Below are positions 9,062 through 17,318 of a stretch of 64,000 nt of DNA, piece after piece (the first letter of the stretch is position 1; the number at the start of each line of letters is the position of its first letter). The translations under genes and the position numbers were made by a program. The notes beneath the pieces are model-generated. The model searched no databases. It was not told the origin of the DNA and was given only the letters and a program-made list of their open reading frames with translations. Source of the DNA: Phaeobacter sp. 11ANDIMAR09 (GTDB lineage: Bacteria; Pseudomonadota; Alphaproteobacteria; Rhodobacterales; Rhodobacteraceae); assembly GCF_001294455.1 (NCBI RefSeq), contig NZ_LIKT01000009.1, positions 124,001 through 188,000 on the forward strand, given 5' to 3'.

Positions 9062-9562
9062 TCAGCCTGCGGGCAGCACCTCGACCTCAACCAGTTCGGT
9101 CAGCGGCGCGCCAAGGGCGCGCATGGCGCTGATCGACAAGCGTCCAGCGGACCCGTCACCCGGCGCAGGTTTCAGCGTCACGGTGATGACCTTACCATTT
9201 GCACTGCGCAGCCGGGCAATTTGCTCGGTTGTGACCAAAGAGGTCTCCATCCATAGCCCCGGGATCACCGGATCACCCAGGGAGGCCACCGTTTGTGCCC
9301 GCCCCTGAAATCCGGGCAGAGCGCCCCCACTCCCTGTACCAGCGCCCAAGGCGCTGGAGCTGACAGCGGCAGGGTCCTGCACCATTGCCCCCTCTTGCGC
9401 GGTTTCCAGTTCCGGAATGGCCGAGAGCGGCGCCCCGGGATCACTTTGTGGTGCCTGAACCGGCGCGGCACCTCCCCCTCCCAGAATATCGGAGTTCCAC
9501 TGCAAGGTATTGCAGCCACTTAAAAACACTGCAGGCACAAGGGCAAAAATCATCTGTTTCAT
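9062..9562 (-). CDS. Small secreted lipoprotein, function unknown
   Basis: The 166-residue protein has a lipoprotein signal peptide with lipobox LSGC (Cys17). A glycine-, proline- and alanine-rich linker follows, then a compact C-terminal segment (about residues 88-166: QTVASLGDPVIPGLWMETSLV ... ISAMRALGAPLTELVEVEVLPAG, quoted in parts). The same C-terminal pattern occurs in alphaproteobacterial lipoproteins that databases sometimes call D-galactarate dehydratase; nothing here supports an enzyme of that kind. It converges on the AlkD-like gene with only two bases between stops and diverges from moaA. Cell location should be the periplasmic face of a membrane. Confidence 0.7.
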   Translation of the reverse strand: MKQMIFALVPAVFLSGCNTLQWNSDILGGGGAAPVQAPQSDPGAPLSAIPELETAQEGAMVQDPAAVSSSALGAGTGSGGALPGFQGRAQTVASLGDPVIPGLWMETSLVTTEQIARLRSANGKVITVTLKPAPGDGSAGRLSISAMRALGAPLTELVEVEVLPAG

Positions 9563-9654
9563 GCGGCAAGCCTAGCCTTGGCGCGGACCTATTGCCAGCA
9601 CCAAAACGCAGTCTCTCCTTGCCCTGAGCGAGTGTGCGCCTTAGCTATGACACC

Positions 9655-10665
9655 ATGACTGCTCCACTGATTGATCCCTTCGCCCGCGCCATCACCTATC
9701 TGCGCGTATCGGTCACCGACCGGTGTGATTTCCGATGCGTTTACTGCATGTCGGAAAACATGACCTTTCTGCCTAAGAAAGAGCTGCTCACACTCGAAGA
9801 GCTGGACCAGCTGTGTTCCAGCTTTATCAAGTTGGGGGTGCAGAAACTGCGCATCACTGGCGGTGAGCCCCTGGTACGGCGTGGGATTATGACCTTCTTT
9901 GCAAGCATGACCCGCCATCTGGACAGCGGCGCGCTCAAGGAACTGACCTTGACCACCAATGGATCGCAGTTGGAGAAATACGCCGAAGCGCTCTATGCCG
10001 CCGGGGTGCGCCGGGTGAATATCTCGCTCGACACTCTGGATGAACAAAAATTTGCGGATGTCACCCGCTGGGGCCGCCTGCCCCAGGTGCTGCGCGGCAT
10101 TGATGCGGCACAAAAGGCCGGCCTGCGGGTCAAGATAAACGCAGTGGCGCTCAAAGGGTTTAACGAGGAAGAACTCCCGAAAATCACCCAATGGTGCGCC
10201 ACGCGCGATCTGGACCTTACCTGGATTGAAGTGATGCCGATGGGCGAAGACATGGGCGATGAAAAGCGCATCGGCCAGTTCTGGTCGCTCAAAGAGGTGC
10301 GGGCAGAGTATGAAAAACACTACACTGTCAGCGATCTGGCCGAGCGTTCCGGCGGCCCCGCGCGCTACGTGCGGCTGGAAGAGACCGGCCAAAAGATCGG
10401 CTTCATCACTCCGCTCAGCCATAATTTCTGCGAAAGCTGCAATCGCGTGCGTATCACCTGCACCGGCGAAATCTACACCTGCCTTGGGCAGGAAGGCTCG
10501 GCGGATCTGCGGGCACCTTTGCGCGCCAGTCAGGGCGATCCTGAGGTGCTGGAGCAGGCCATCCGTGCCGCCATTGGTGACAAGCCCAAGGGCCATGATT
10601 TCGACTATTCCCGGCAAGAGGTGGGGGGCACCATGTCACGCCACATGAGCCACACCGGCGGTTAA
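9655..10665 (+). CDS. moaA: GTP 3',8-cyclase (molybdenum cofactor biosynthesis)
   Basis: This 336-residue radical SAM enzyme has the CDFRCVYC cluster motif (Cys24, 28, 31), the GGEPLVRRG segment that binds SAM, and the second, C-terminal iron-sulfur site [14 protein letters not shown]...C. It ends in the conserved Gly-Gly. MoaA converts GTP to the cyclic precursor used by MoaC, the first step to molybdopterin. A GTG start seven codons earlier is possible, but the ATG chosen fits the family length. The cofactor is needed by the IorAB-type enzyme at 36.7-39.4 kb. It sits ten bases before waaA in the same direction, without obvious functional link. Confidence 0.95.
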   Translation: MTAPLIDPFARAITYLRVSVTDRCDFRCVYCMSENMTFLPKKELLTLEELDQLCSSFIKLGVQKLRITGGEPLVRRGIMTFFASMTRHLDSGALKELTLTTNGSQLEKYAEALYAAGVRRVNISLDTLDEQKFADVTRWGRLPQVLRGIDAAQKAGLRVKINAVALKGFNEEELPKITQWCATRDLDLTWIEVMPMGEDMGDEKRIGQFWSLKEVRAEYEKHYTVSDLAERSGGPARYVRLEETGQKIGFITPLSHNFCESCNRVRITCTGEIYTCLGQEGSADLRAPLRASQGDPEVLEQAIRAAIGDKPKGHDFDYSRQEVGGTMSRHMSHTGG

Positions 10666-10675
10666 GCGAAACACC

Positions 10676-12001
10676 ATGACCAAGCCCCAAAAAACAGCAC
10701 CTCCGACGCTGCTGTTTCACAGCTATCGCGCCCTGACGGCGCTCCTGGCTCCGCTTGCCTATCGCAGGGTTTCTGCAAAACTTGCCGACCAGGGGGTTAG
10801 CACGACACGCCAGCGCGAAAGACTGGGCCATGCCAGCCAGCCACGCCCGGATCTTGACGCAGGGGCCGCGCTGATCTGGTTTCATGGCGCCTCCGTCGGG
10901 GAAAGCCTGGCGGCCATTACCCTGATCAAGCGGCTGCACAGGTGCCTACCCGAGGCGCGGTTCTTGCTCACCTCCGGCACCGCCACCTCCGCCGAAATGG
11001 CTGCAAAGCGGCTGCCAGACTGCGCCCAGCACCAATTTGCGCCGCTGGATTCGCAGAGGGCGGTAACCCGGTTTCTGTCCCATTGGCGCCCCGACGCCGG
11101 GATCTTTGTTGAAAGCGAGCTCTGGCCCGTGACCCTGTCGGCAGCCAAGGCCCGCGGCACCCGGCTGGCGCTGGTCAATGCCCGGCTCTCGGCCAAATCG
11201 GTGGCAGGCTGGCGCAAGAAACTGCCAACCGCACGGTTTGTTCTCGGGCTATTTGACCTGCTGTTGACCCAAAACAAAACCGTGGCCCGGGATCTATGCG
11301 CGCTCGGCGCAAACCCGGAGCGGGTTTTTCCAAGTGGCAATCTTAAGGCTGGGGCAGCCGCCTTGCCACAGAACGACGATTTGGTGGCGGAGATGAAGCG
11401 TGGTCTTGCCGGTCGCCCCCTATGGATTGCCAGCTCGACACATAATGGCGAAGAGGAAATCGTGCTGGCGGCCCATAGGGCTCTGCTGCGTGACCATCCC
11501 GACCTTTGCCTGCTGCTGGCCCCACGCCACCCAGAGCGTGCCGATGAAATCGCCCAAGAGATTGCGAAAGCAGGGCTGAGCTCAGTCAAACGCAGCGCAG
11601 GAACGGCGCTGACAGCCAATACCCAGGTCTATCTGGCCGATACCCTGGGCGAGCTGGGCAGCTGGTATGCCCTGTCTCCGATTGTTTTCCTCGGCGGCTC
11701 CCTCTTGCCGATTGGCGGCCACAATCCCTTTGAGGTCGCTCAGGCCGGCGCAGCGGTGCTGACCGGGCCGGGCTACAGCAACTTCATCGAGACCTTCCCG
11801 CCGATGATCAAAGCTGGCGGCGCTACCGAAGTGAGCAATGCCACGGATCTGGCCCAGGCGGTGGATCTGTGGCTGACCCAGCCGGAGCGGTTGCAAACCG
11901 CGCGCACCTCTGCCCGCACCTTTATCGATGTACAATCCGGCCAGCTCGACACAGTGGTCGAGCGGCTGATCCAGAGCCTCAACCTGAAGCAAGCCATATG
12001 A
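10676..12001 (+). CDS. waaA: 3-deoxy-D-manno-octulosonic acid (Kdo) transferase
   Basis: The 441-residue protein has the WaaA/KdtA pattern: an N-terminal hydrophobic helix (residues 10-30), WFHGASVGE (69-76, with the catalytic Glu76), FVESELWP, and GGHNPFEVAQAG in the C-terminal GT-B domain. It transfers Kdo from CMP-Kdo to the lipid A precursor at the inner membrane, starting the LPS inner core. The stop codon overlaps the start of the next glycosyltransferase (ATGA), so the pair is one LPS-core operon. Confidence 0.93.
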   Translation: MTKPQKTAPPTLLFHSYRALTALLAPLAYRRVSAKLADQGVSTTRQRERLGHASQPRPDLDAGAALIWFHGASVGESLAAITLIKRLHRCLPEARFLLTSGTATSAEMAAKRLPDCAQHQFAPLDSQRAVTRFLSHWRPDAGIFVESELWPVTLSAAKARGTRLALVNARLSAKSVAGWRKKLPTARFVLGLFDLLLTQNKTVARDLCALGANPERVFPSGNLKAGAAALPQNDDLVAEMKRGLAGRPLWIASSTHNGEEEIVLAAHRALLRDHPDLCLLLAPRHPERADEIAQEIAKAGLSSVKRSAGTALTANTQVYLADTLGELGSWYALSPIVFLGGSLLPIGGHNPFEVAQAGAAVLTGPGYSNFIETFPPMIKAGGATEVSNATDLAQAVDLWLTQPERLQTARTSARTFIDVQSGQLDTVVERLIQSLNLKQAI

Positions 12002-13041
12002 CCGAACTCTTTGTCACCAATTTCAATAAGAACTTCACCGGGGTCTCTTCCACGGCGGCAAATGTGCTGCGTCAACAGGTTGCTCTGCATGATCTGGCTT
12101 TGGTGGGGCGCCCCCTGCCCGGCTGCCCCGCCCCGATCAGTGTCAAACAGGCGCGGCAGATGTCGGTAACGCCTCCCGAAAAATACCCCTTTGCCATCTG
12201 GCATGTGCGCCGCAATACTGAAATGCGCGCCGCAATCTGGGCACGGGATGTGCTGCGCCTGCCCATCCGTATTGTCTTCACCTCGGCTGCTATACGCCGC
12301 CACTCCGCCTTTCCCCGCTGGCTGATTGCGCGCATGGATGCCATTGTTGCCACCAGCGATGAGGCCGCAAGCTTTGTCCCTCATGTGCGCGCCGTTGCGC
12401 CCCATGGGGTCGATACCGACAATTTCACCCCGGCGCCGGACCGCCGCGCCGCCTGGCAGGCGCTGGGATATGGCGGCGAGATGGGGATCGCCACCATTGG
12501 CCGTATTCGCCCCGAAAAAGGCACCGATCTGTTTGTCGAAGCCATGCTGCAACTGCTGCCGCAGCTTCCCGGTGCAAAGGCGCTGGTTCTGGGCCGCGCT
12601 GCGCGCGAGCATCAGGGTTTTCTGAGAGGCTTGCAGGACAAGATCAGGGCCGCAGGACTGACAGATCGCATCCTCTTTCCCGGCGAAATCCCTGCCGCTG
12701 ATCTGCCTCGGATCATGCAGGCCCTGTCGCTGGTTATGCAATTGCCCCGCTACGAGGGCTACGGCATGGTGCCCCTTGAGGGTATGGCCAGCGCAGTGCC
12801 CTTTGTTGGCTCTGAGGCTGGCTATTATCGGGCCTTTTCCGCGCAGGGCACAGCGGGACGGGTTGTCCCGCAGGACGCCCCGGCGCAGGGGGCAGAGGCA
12901 GCGCTTGCCCTATTGCGGGATCCGGATCTCTACCAGGCTATGTGCGCCCAGGCACGCGAAGTGGCTATACACAGCTTCAGCGCCGCCCGCGAGGCACAGG
13001 CAATCGAGGCCGTCTATCAGGAGCTGTGGGCCGGTGGCTAA
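11998..13041 (+). CDS. GT4-family glycosyltransferase, probably LPS core
   Basis: This 347-residue protein shows the GT-B fold marks of family 4: GRIRPEKGTDLFVEA for nucleotide-sugar binding, and YEGYGMVPLEGMASAVPFVG, which holds the E-x7-E-like signature. The start is the ATG that overlaps the waaA stop; a longer in-frame reading would run antisense-like through waaA and is rejected. Coupling to waaA makes an LPS-core sugar transfer the best guess. The sugar and linkage cannot be read. Confidence 0.85.
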   Translation: MTELFVTNFNKNFTGVSSTAANVLRQQVALHDLALVGRPLPGCPAPISVKQARQMSVTPPEKYPFAIWHVRRNTEMRAAIWARDVLRLPIRIVFTSAAIRRHSAFPRWLIARMDAIVATSDEAASFVPHVRAVAPHGVDTDNFTPAPDRRAAWQALGYGGEMGIATIGRIRPEKGTDLFVEAMLQLLPQLPGAKALVLGRAAREHQGFLRGLQDKIRAAGLTDRILFPGEIPAADLPRIMQALSLVMQLPRYEGYGMVPLEGMASAVPFVGSEAGYYRAFSAQGTAGRVVPQDAPAQGAEAALALLRDPDLYQAMCAQAREVAIHSFSAAREAQAIEAVYQELWAGG

Positions 13042-13094
13042 CCCCGTCCCTGCCGGCAGGACAGCAACGCAAAAGCCCCACAAGAAGCGCAAAC

Positions 13095-13123
13095 AAAAAA
13101 GCCCGGCAATAGCCGGGCTTTTT
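13095..13123. terminator. Bidirectional terminator closing the LPS and M20 operons
   Basis: GCCCGGC-AATA-GCCGGGC is flanked by A6 on one side and T5 on the other. It lies between the converging glycosyltransferase and the last M20 gene. Confidence 0.9.
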
Positions 13124-13149
13124 CAATGTGGGAATGACGCATCGGCCCG

Positions 13150-14313
13150 TTAGGCGGCGGGCATACGCTGCTCAACAATGCCAGCCCACCAGCTGCATCC
13201 CGCAGGAATGGCCTCGTCGTTGAAATTGTACTCAGGGTGATGCACATCGGCGCTATCGCCATTGCCCACCAGAATATAGGCCCCGGGGCGCTCTTCGAGC
13301 AAATAGGCAAAATCCTCGCCCCCCATGACCAAAGGTGCTTCGTCGCACTTGCCCGAAATATCGCTGGCAACTTTGGCGGCGAATTCGGTCTGCTCGTCGT
13401 GGTTCACCATGACCGGATAGCCCCGGTTATAGGTCACATCCGCCGCACCGCCATAGGTCGCGGCCACACCGGCGCAGATCTCTTTGATCCGGGTCTCGGC
13501 CAGGTCGCGCATCTCTTTGGACATGGTGCGCACGGTGCCTTTGATTTGCACCCGCTGCGGGATCACATTGAAGGCCTTGGAGGAGGTCTCAAACGATGTC
13601 ACCGAGACCACGACGCGATCAATCGGGTCCGCATTGCGCGAGGCAATGGTCTGCAGCGCCAACACCGCCTGGGCGGTCATCACAGTGGTGTCGATGGTTT
13701 CATGTGGTTTGGCCGCGTGACCACCACGGCCTTCGAAGGTGATGTCAAAGGTATCGGTTGCCGCAAAGAAAGCGCCAGAGCGGATCGCAAAGCTGCCAAT
13801 AGGTTGGCCCGGCCAGTTGTGCATGCCGTAGACTTCCTGGATGTTCCAACGCTCCATCATGCCATCGTCGCACATTTCCTTGCCGCCGCCGCCGCCTTCT
13901 TCGGCAGGCTGGAAGATCACCACAACGGTGCCGTCAAAGTTGCGGGTCTCAGACAGGTATTTGGCCGCCCCCAGCAGCATGGCGGTATGGCCATCATGGC
14001 CGCAGGCATGCATGGCATTTGCGGTCTTGGAGGCATAGTCCAACCCGGTCTGTTCGTGGATCGGCAAGGCATCCATATCGGCACGCAGGCCAATCACCTT
14101 CCCTGCAGTGTCTCTCTTGCCCTTGATCACGCCGACAACACCCGTTCGGCCAATGCCGGTGACGATCTCGTCGCAGCCAAAAGCCTTTAGCTTTTCGGCC
14201 ACCAAGGCCGAGGTGCGGTGGGTTTCAAACAAGATTTCAGGGTTTTCGTGAATATCACGACGCCATTCGGTGATCTCTTTTTGCAATTCGGCAAAGCGGT
14301 TCTTGACCGGCAT
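13150..14313 (-). CDS. M20-family amidohydrolase, paralogue A (hippurate/N-acyl-amino-acid hydrolase type)
   Basis: This 387-residue metallopeptidase-like enzyme has the M20 dinuclear site: HACGHDGHT at 102-110 and QPAEEG at 135-140. Family members hydrolyse N-acyl or N-aroyl amino acids, including hippurate and plant-type indole-acetyl amino acids, in the cytoplasm. It is the last gene of a six-gene run that starts with the ABC transporter ATPase. It aligns residue for residue with the two preceding paralogues from the first codon to past residue 140. AAGGAGAG precedes the ATG. The acyl and amino-acid preferences cannot be predicted from the sequence. Confidence 0.9.
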   Translation of the reverse strand: MPVKNRFAELQKEITEWRRDIHENPEILFETHRTSALVAEKLKAFGCDEIVTGIGRTGVVGVIKGKRDTAGKVIGLRADMDALPIHEQTGLDYASKTANAMHACGHDGHTAMLLGAAKYLSETRNFDGTVVVIFQPAEEGGGGGKEMCDDGMMERWNIQEVYGMHNWPGQPIGSFAIRSGAFFAATDTFDITFEGRGGHAAKPHETIDTTVMTAQAVLALQTIASRNADPIDRVVVSVTSFETSSKAFNVIPQRVQIKGTVRTMSKEMRDLAETRIKEICAGVAATYGGAADVTYNRGYPVMVNHDEQTEFAAKVASDISGKCDEAPLVMGGEDFAYLLEERPGAYILVGNGDSADVHHPEYNFNDEAIPAGCSWWAGIVEQRMPAA

Positions 14314-14391
14314 GGAAACTCTCCTTGGTATAGATGTCCCGGTGATTTCCCCGGGTTGTATTGAATGATAATCTGTGGAGCCCGATCTGGA

Positions 14392-15561
14392 TCAGGCCAC
14401 GGGCATCCGCTGTTCGATCATTTCAGCAAACCAGCTGATCCCGGTTGGGATTGCCTCGTCGTTGAAGTCATATTCGGGATGGTGCAGCCCTGCCGAAGGC
14501 CCATTGCCCAATTGGATCATGGCTCCGGGGCGCTCTTGCAGCATGAAAGAGAAATCCTCTCCGCCCATGGAGACATCTGCCATCTCACAGGCCCCCGCAC
14601 CAGAGACGGTCTCGGCGGCCAGCTGCGCAAAATCCGCCGCCGTATCGTCATTGATCGTGACCGGGACACCCAGATGGAAGGACAGATCTACCGAACCGCC
14701 AAAAGTTTGGGCAATTCCTTCGGCAATGGCCTTGATCCGCTCTGGGATCAGGGCACGCGCCTCAGGCGAATGGGTCCGCACAGTGCCACGCACTTCAGCC
14801 CGATCCGGAATGACGTTGAAAGCCTTGGAGGAGGTCTCTGCCGAGGTCACCGACAGAACCGCCTGCTGAACTGGGTCGACATTGCGGGAGATCACGCTTT
14901 GCAGGGCACAGATGATATGGGACATCATCACCGTGGTATCGACGGTTTCCTGCGGTTTGGCCGCATGGCCGCCACGGCCCTGCAAGATCAGGGTGAACTC
15001 ATCCACCGAGGCCAGAATCGGACCGGGGCGCACGGCAAACTTGCCCAGTTCCAGCCCCGGGTAATTGTGAATGGCATAGACCTCATCAATGCCAAAACGT
15101 TCCATCAGCCCGTCCTTGCACATTGCCTCGGCGCCATTGCCGCCCTCCTCGGCGGGCTGAAAGATCACCACCGCGGTGCCATCAAAGTTCCGCGTCTCCG
15201 ACAGGTATTTGGCGGCGCCCAGCAGCATGGCCGTATGGCCGTCATGGCCACAGGCATGCATCGCCCCATCGGTTTTGGAGGCATGCGGCAGCCCGGTCTG
15301 TTCCTGCATCGGAAGCGCGTCCATATCGGCGCGCAGGCCAATGGCGCGCCCCTGCGTATCACTGCGACCCCGAATGATCCCAACCACACCGGTGCGGCCC
15401 AGGCCCGTCACCACTTCATCGCAGCCAAAGCTCGTCAGTTTTTCTGCTACCAGCGCCGAGGTGCGGTGGGTCTCGTAGAGGATTTCGGGGTTTTCGTGGA
15501 TATCGCGGCGCCAGCCGGCCACTTCTTCGTGCAGATCAGCAATTCGGTTTTTGACTGGCAT
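14392..15561 (-). CDS. M20-family amidohydrolase, paralogue B
   Basis: The 389-residue protein is the closest relative of paralogue A. Both begin MPVKNR, both have HACGHDGHT at 102-110, and both share the SETRNFDGT stretch after it. QPAEEG again lies at 135-140. The start is the ATG at MPVKNRIADL; a longer in-frame reading would overlap the next gene and matches nothing. In the substrate-facing middle region it departs from A (for example LPHASKT against LDYASKT, and FGIDEVYAIHNYPG against WNIQEVYGMHNWPG), which suggests a different substrate. It is separated by 78 bases from A. Confidence 0.9.
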   Translation of the reverse strand: MPVKNRIADLHEEVAGWRRDIHENPEILYETHRTSALVAEKLTSFGCDEVVTGLGRTGVVGIIRGRSDTQGRAIGLRADMDALPMQEQTGLPHASKTDGAMHACGHDGHTAMLLGAAKYLSETRNFDGTAVVIFQPAEEGGNGAEAMCKDGLMERFGIDEVYAIHNYPGLELGKFAVRPGPILASVDEFTLILQGRGGHAAKPQETVDTTVMMSHIICALQSVISRNVDPVQQAVLSVTSAETSSKAFNVIPDRAEVRGTVRTHSPEARALIPERIKAIAEGIAQTFGGSVDLSFHLGVPVTINDDTAADFAQLAAETVSGAGACEMADVSMGGEDFSFMLQERPGAMIQLGNGPSAGLHHPEYDFNDEAIPTGISWFAEMIEQRMPVA

Positions 15562-15583
15562 CGCGCATGTCCTTTTGTCAGAA

Positions 15584-16750
15584 TTATTTTGCGGGCATTC
15601 GTCGTTCGACGAGTTCGGAAAACCAGCTGCATCCCAGCGGAATCGCTTCATCATCAAAGACATAAGACGGGTGATGACACATAGGCGTGTCACCGTTCCC
15701 TAGGAAAATATAGGCGCCTGGGCGCTCTTCCAGCATGTAAGAGAAATCTTCAGATGGCATGATTGGCGGGGTGTCCTCATCCACCCGAGCGCCCACTGCA
15801 CGGGCGGCATCAACCGCATAGGCAGTTTCGGTCTCGGTATTGATAGTCACCGGATACCCGGGGGTCCAGATCACCTCGGCAGTGGCGCCAAAGGCCTCCG
15901 CCGTGCTGGTGACAACGCGCCGCACCCAGTCTTCAGCCTGGGCGCGGTACTCTGTGTCCAGCGTCCGAACAGTGCCTTCCAGTTTGGCGGTATGAGCAAT
16001 CACATTGGAGGCGGTACTGTCGGTTTCAAAGGTGCCAACTGTCAGCACCACCCGCTTGAGCGGATCCACATTGCGCGACACGATCGAATGCAGTGAGACC
16101 ACAATCTGCGAGGCCACCAGGGTGGTATCGATCGCATCATGCGGGGCCGCAGCATGGCCGCCCTTGCCGGTTACCTTGATCTCGAACTCATCCGAGGAGG
16201 CCAAAAGGGCACCTGGGCGAATGCCAAATTCACCCACAGGCATGCCCGGCGTATTGTGCAGCCCGTAGACTTCCTGAATACCCCAGCGCTCCATCAGGCC
16301 ATCATCGCACATGGCCTTGCCACCAGCCCCGCCCTCTTCGGCGGGTTGGAAGATCAGCACGGCCTTGCCATCAAAGTTCCGGGTCTCTGCCAGGTATTTT
16401 GCTGCCCCCAGCAGCATAGCCGTATGGCCATCATGGCCGCAGGCATGCATCACACCGGGCGTTTTCGAGGCATAGTCCACCCCAGACGCCTCATGAATGG
16501 GCAGCGCATCCATATCGGCACGCAGGCCAATGACCCGCCCCGAGGTATTGGTCTTGCCCTCGATCACCGCAACAACGCCGGTCTTAGCAATGCCGGGGGT
16601 CACATCCGTGACGCCAAAGCCCTTCAGCTGTTCCTGTACAAAGGCTGCGGTCTGATGCACCTCATACATGAGTTCAGGATTCTCATGCAGATGATGCCGC
16701 CAGGCGGTGATCTCTTTCTGCAGCTCAGCAAAACGATTTTTGATAGGCAA
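15584..16750 (-). CDS. M20-family amidohydrolase, paralogue C, with a TTG start
   Basis: This 388-residue protein is the third tandem copy: HACGHDGHT at 102-110 and QPAEEG at 135-140 again. No ATG begins the frame. The TTG at 16748-16750 is chosen because it has AGAGGAG eight bases upstream and gives MPIKNRFAELQKEI, which lines up exactly with the MPVKNR starts of A and B. A GTG two codons earlier lies too close to the ribosome site. It is more divergent than A and B are from each other (for example WRHHLHENPELMYEVHQTAA). Only 22 bases separate it from B. Confidence 0.9.
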   Translation of the reverse strand: MPIKNRFAELQKEITAWRHHLHENPELMYEVHQTAAFVQEQLKGFGVTDVTPGIAKTGVVAVIEGKTNTSGRVIGLRADMDALPIHEASGVDYASKTPGVMHACGHDGHTAMLLGAAKYLAETRNFDGKAVLIFQPAEEGGAGGKAMCDDGLMERWGIQEVYGLHNTPGMPVGEFGIRPGALLASSDEFEIKVTGKGGHAAAPHDAIDTTLVASQIVVSLHSIVSRNVDPLKRVVLTVGTFETDSTASNVIAHTAKLEGTVRTLDTEYRAQAEDWVRRVVTSTAEAFGATAEVIWTPGYPVTINTETETAYAVDAARAVGARVDEDTPPIMPSEDFSYMLEERPGAYIFLGNGDTPMCHHPSYVFDDEAIPLGCSWFSELVERRMPAK

Positions 16751-16774
16751 AGGCACAACTCCTCTCAAGTGAGA

Positions 16775-16792
16775 TAATTGTTACGAGAATTA
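16775..16792. promoter_or_regulatory. Candidate MarR operator TAATT-N8-AATTA
   Basis: An AT-rich dyad lies in the 53-base gap between marR and M20 paralogue C, upstream of the M20 start. MarR proteins often bind such AT-rich inverted repeats near their own genes. Short arms make this tentative. Confidence 0.3.
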
Positions 16793-16803
16793 AAAAGCCT
16801 TGT

Positions 16804-17274
16804 CTACGCCTCTTGCTGATCGGGGCCCTGGGCCGCGAGAAAGGTGACAAGGTTTTCTTGCAAGATTGATATGTCAGCCGAGCCCAACCCGCCTGTGACC
16901 TCTGCACGCAAAGTGGCCAGGCGCTTTTTGGAGGCAAGTGTATAGGTCAGCCCTGACTGCGTCAGCGTCAGCCGAACGGTGCGCCGGTCCCCGTCGCAGC
17001 GCTCGCGCAGGACCAGGCCCCGATCCTCCAGCTTGTCCACATAGCGCCCCAAGGTGGCGTCATTGATCGCCAGAATCCCACCATAGACGCTTTGCACCAG
17101 CCCCGGCTTGCGATGGATCATGCCCAAAACGCTCATGTGTCCGGCGGAGAGCCCTGCGTCCTTGCCGATGGTCTCGACATGCTGCGCGATCATCCGGCCA
17201 GCGATCTGCAGCAATACAGCAAAATCGATGTCCTCGTAGATCCCTTTGGGAAGCTCACTCTCAAACTTTGACAT
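16804..17274 (-). CDS. MarR-family transcriptional regulator
   Basis: The 156-residue protein has a winged helix-turn-helix of the MarR type. The recognition region is INDATLGRYVDKLEDRGLVLRE (quoted as INDATLGRYVDKLEDRG) and the wing is RCDGDRRTVRLTLT. An ATG two codons after a GTG is preferred because it has AAAGG at good spacing. MarR proteins are usually repressors released by small aromatic or acidic ligands. It is embedded in the same-strand run between the ArgE-like gene and the three M20 paralogues, so it most likely senses a substrate or product of this locus. Confidence 0.88.
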   Translation of the reverse strand: MSKFESELPKGIYEDIDFAVLLQIAGRMIAQHVETIGKDAGLSAGHMSVLGMIHRKPGLVQSVYGGILAINDATLGRYVDKLEDRGLVLRERCDGDRRTVRLTLTQSGLTYTLASKKRLATLRAEVTGGLGSADISILQENLVTFLAAQGPDQQEA

Positions 17275-17318
17275 GGTCACCTTTCACTAAACGGCAGAGC
17301 GGAACAATCGACCTCCGG

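Noticed and set aside
14365-15684. 439-residue open frame opposite M20 paralogue B
   Set aside because: It is a codon-bias shadow of a well-supported M20 gene; no ribosome site and no family features.
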